DNA of 64,000 bases from Marinobacter salicampi. GTDB taxonomy: Bacteria; Pseudomonadota; Gammaproteobacteria; Pseudomonadales; Oleiphilaceae. Below, piece by piece: positions 62,555 to 64,000 of the stretch. Location: assembly GCF_011074795.1 (NCBI RefSeq), contig NZ_JAAMPF010000019.1, positions 1-64,000 on the forward strand, in the 5' to 3' direction. Positions within the stretch are counted from its first letter, which is position 1. Each line of letters opens with the position of its first letter. The notes beneath the pieces are model-generated. The model was not told the DNA's origin and made no database searches. It saw only the letters and a program-made list of their open reading frames with translations. The translations under genes were made by a program, and so were the position numbers.

Positions 62555-64000
62555 ATGGACAGAAAAATCAAGGTTGGCGCGCCCCTGGTAATACTCCACG
62601 GGGATGAAATGGCGCAGGTGGCGTTCGAGCAGATCCTGGACAGGTTTGTACTCTCCCGCCTGGACATCCAGCTCAAGGAGATTGACCTGTCTGCGGAAAA
62701 TCGCCTGCTGACTAACGGCCAGGCGGTGACCGACGCGATCGAAGCCTTGCGGGAGCACGGGGTGGGCGTCAAGAACGCCGGCATGACCGTCAATCGGCAG
62801 CAGCTGGATGAACTGCTCCAGAAACATCCGGATGTGAACAGCAGGAAACTGGATCCACTGGCGATCAAATCCCCCAACGGTGCCATACGTAAGGGCATCG
62901 GCGGCAACATTACCCGGGAAGACATCGAGTTCCGTAACCTGAACATCCGCCGGCCGGAGTGGATCGGCCGCGACATCGAAGTGGACACCATGGACCGGGG
63001 CGGCATCAAGAACAGTTTTAACCAGCTGTCCACCGCCACGGGCGTCGTCAAACTGATGTTCGTGGGTAGCAGTGGCGATCCCGAGGAGTTGCACCGGCGC
63101 GAGATCAGGAAAGACGACCCCCTGTTGCTGGCAACCAATGACATCGACGATGTCAAAGTCTGGGCCCATAACTTCTTCCAACGCGCGATTAATGAGAAGC
63201 GGGACATCTACCTGGGCCTGAAGGACACCGTGATCCCCGGCTACGACGGCGCCATGCGGGCGATCATCGAGGATATCTACAAGGCTGAGTACCAGGCGAC
63301 CGTCGAAGACATGGGTCTTCAGTTCCACTATGAGCTGATTGATGCCCAGGCCGCGCGTATTGTTTCCAACCCGCCGGAAAGGGCGCTCTGGGGTGTGCCG
63401 GACAACACCACCGGCCGCAAACTGTTCAAGCTGATTAACCAGCTCAAGGAATACGGCATTCCCAACCGTGCCGCCCATGTGTCCATTTCAAGGATGAGCG
63501 CCGGGGGAGGGGACCAGTACGGCAGCTTCAACATGGCCGCGGACGAAGACGGCATCCTGAAGGTAATTGTCGACGGCGTTGAAAAGCACGCCCGCCACGT
63601 GAAGCAGGGCGACCCCATCTTGCTGATGTCCAATGATCGTACCGCGATCAAGGACTGGGTCAGCCAGGTGTTCCGGGACGCCTCCCGCAAGGACAAAGAG
63701 GTCTACTTTGGCCTCAAGCGGGAATACATGGAATACGACGAGGTCTTCAGCAACGTGATCACCGAAGTGCGCCGGGAACTGGCCCAGAATCACACGCCGC
63801 CGCCGTCATTCATGATCATGCGCCCGTCCAGCCAGCTGAAAAAGATGATTACCGACCCACCCCGGAACGCGCTTTACCCGTCCCAGAATCTGGACGGCGA
63901 CATCTTTTCCGATATTTCCGCCGCCCTGGGTGGAAGCCTGGCCACCGCCAGCTCCATTATCGAAAGCAACGCCGGCATCATGCTGTTCGAGGCACCCCAC
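62555..64000 (+). CDS. icd: Isocitrate dehydrogenase with internally duplicated core (5' part, truncated by window end)
   Basis: ATG at 62555 follows AAGGAGAG and opens 482 codons with no stop before the window edge. The N-terminus KIKVGAPLVILHGDEMAQVA and the SPNGAIRKGIGGNITRE block (Arg 112, Arg 121) match eukaryotic-type (type II) isocitrate dehydrogenase. After YLGLKDTVIPGYDG (Lys 223) and ELIDAQ (Asp 263), where other enzymes go straight to the NYDGD metal block, there are about 165 extra residues that repeat the preceding region (298-450). The metal block LDGDIFSD (Asp 449, Asp 453) follows. It converts isocitrate to 2-oxoglutarate; NAD or NADP preference cannot be read here because the C-terminus is missing. 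Confidence 0.85.
   Translation, partial: MDRKIKVGAPLVILHGDEMAQVAFEQILDRFVLSRLDIQLKEIDLSAENRLLTNGQAVTDAIEALREHGVGVKNAGMTVNRQQLDELLQKHPDVNSRKLDPLAIKSPNGAIRKGIGGNITREDIEFRNLNIRRPEWIGRDIEVDTMDRGGIKNSFNQLSTATGVVKLMFVGSSGDPEELHRREIRKDDPLLLATNDIDDVKVWAHNFFQRAINEKRDIYLGLKDTVIPGYDGAMRAIIEDIYKAEYQATVEDMGLQFHYELIDAQAARIVSNPPERALWGVPDNTTGRKLFKLINQLKEYGIPNRAAHVSISRMSAGGGDQYGSFNMAADEDGILKVIVDGVEKHARHVKQGDPILLMSNDRTAIKDWVSQVFRDASRKDKEVYFGLKREYMEYDEVFSNVITEVRRELAQNHTPPPSFMIMRPSSQLKKMITDPPRNALYPSQNLDGDIFSDISAALGGSLATASSIIESNAGIMLFEAPH
62936..63904 (+). repeat. Tandem intragenic duplication within the isocitrate dehydrogenase gene
   Basis: Residues about 128-290 (62936-63424) and about 298-450 (63446-63904) align at an offset of about 165 residues: SFNQ/SFNM, KDDPLLL/QGDPILL, IYLGLKD/VYFGLKR, and NPPERAL/DPPRNAL. 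The DNA copies have diverged, so this is an old protein-level duplication and not a recent repeat. Confidence 0.75.

Noticed and set aside
62314..63478. Long minus-strand open frames (297 and 363 residues) at the right end
   Set aside because: They lie opposite the isocitrate dehydrogenase coding frame, which has clear family motifs and a ribosome site; the minus-strand products show no family features and reflect GC-rich codon bias.

Overview
The window looks like a chromosome segment of a GC-rich marine gammaproteobacterium, with a Marinobacter-like or other oil/halophile-associated Alteromonadales flavour. This is inferred from the mix of genes (one-piece PntA with PntB, DjlA-like co-chaperone, YebC/YeeN, YqjD/YqjE-type pair, ModABC, SulP-STAS, GAF-GGDEF-EAL, AlkJ-like GMC oxidoreductase, haloalkane dehalogenase), not from a marker gene. 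Gene density is high, many genes overlap by 4 bases, and I see no rRNA, tRNA, CRISPR array, prophage or insertion sequence.

Layout. 1-4.1 kb: a tandem heptamer repeat, then a translationally coupled ABC ATPase / double-FtsX permease / AttH-CrtC-like lipoprotein operon. 4.2-12.8 kb: small stand-alone genes (PQQ-type sugar dehydrogenase, dodecin, YaiI, periplasmic histidine phosphatase, PCuAC copper chaperone, zinc-ribbon methyltransferase, a carboxysomal-type carbonic anhydrase homologue without any carboxysome genes, YkoF-like thiamine-binding protein, membrane sulfatase-fold protein, phospholipase D-like protein). 12.9-16.9 kb: a coupled DNA-repair pair, a FAN1-type VRR-NUC nuclease and an XPD/DinG-type Fe-S helicase with an N-terminal PD-(D/E)XK domain. 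17-25.5 kb: sorbosone-dehydrogenase-like lipoprotein, Na/Ca exchanger, threonine dehydratase-like enzyme, pntAB, and a GMC oxidoreductase preceded by a near-perfect 31-nt hairpin.

25.5-34.5 kb: YebC-like factor, membrane stress proteins, shikimate kinase-like enzyme, CDF metal exporter plus haloalkane dehalogenase, AI-2E-type permease, and an MDR oxidoreductase overlapping a proline-racemase-family gene that has lost both canonical catalytic cysteines. 35-41 kb: a periplasmic solute-binding protein and a TetR-adaptor-RND efflux operon with two clear palindromic operator sites upstream. 41-50 kb: GAF-GGDEF-EAL protein, a fused SecDF, amidase, AzlCD, DjlA-like protein, ThpR. 50.6-55.6 kb: VOC protein, SLT transglycosylase, MgtC/DUF4010 protein, modABC. 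55.6-62.1 kb, all on the minus strand: FHA protein, PP2C phosphatase and Ser/Thr kinase (a phospho-signalling cassette), then Ca/Na antiporter, double UspA protein and SulP-STAS anion transporter.

62.5 kb to the end: the 5' part (482 codons) of an isocitrate dehydrogenase of unusual architecture. Its central region is tandemly duplicated, and the recognisable catalytic residues are divided between the two copies. I consider this the most interesting feature of the window, followed by the carbonic anhydrase homologue, the nuclease-helicase pair and the altered proline racemase.
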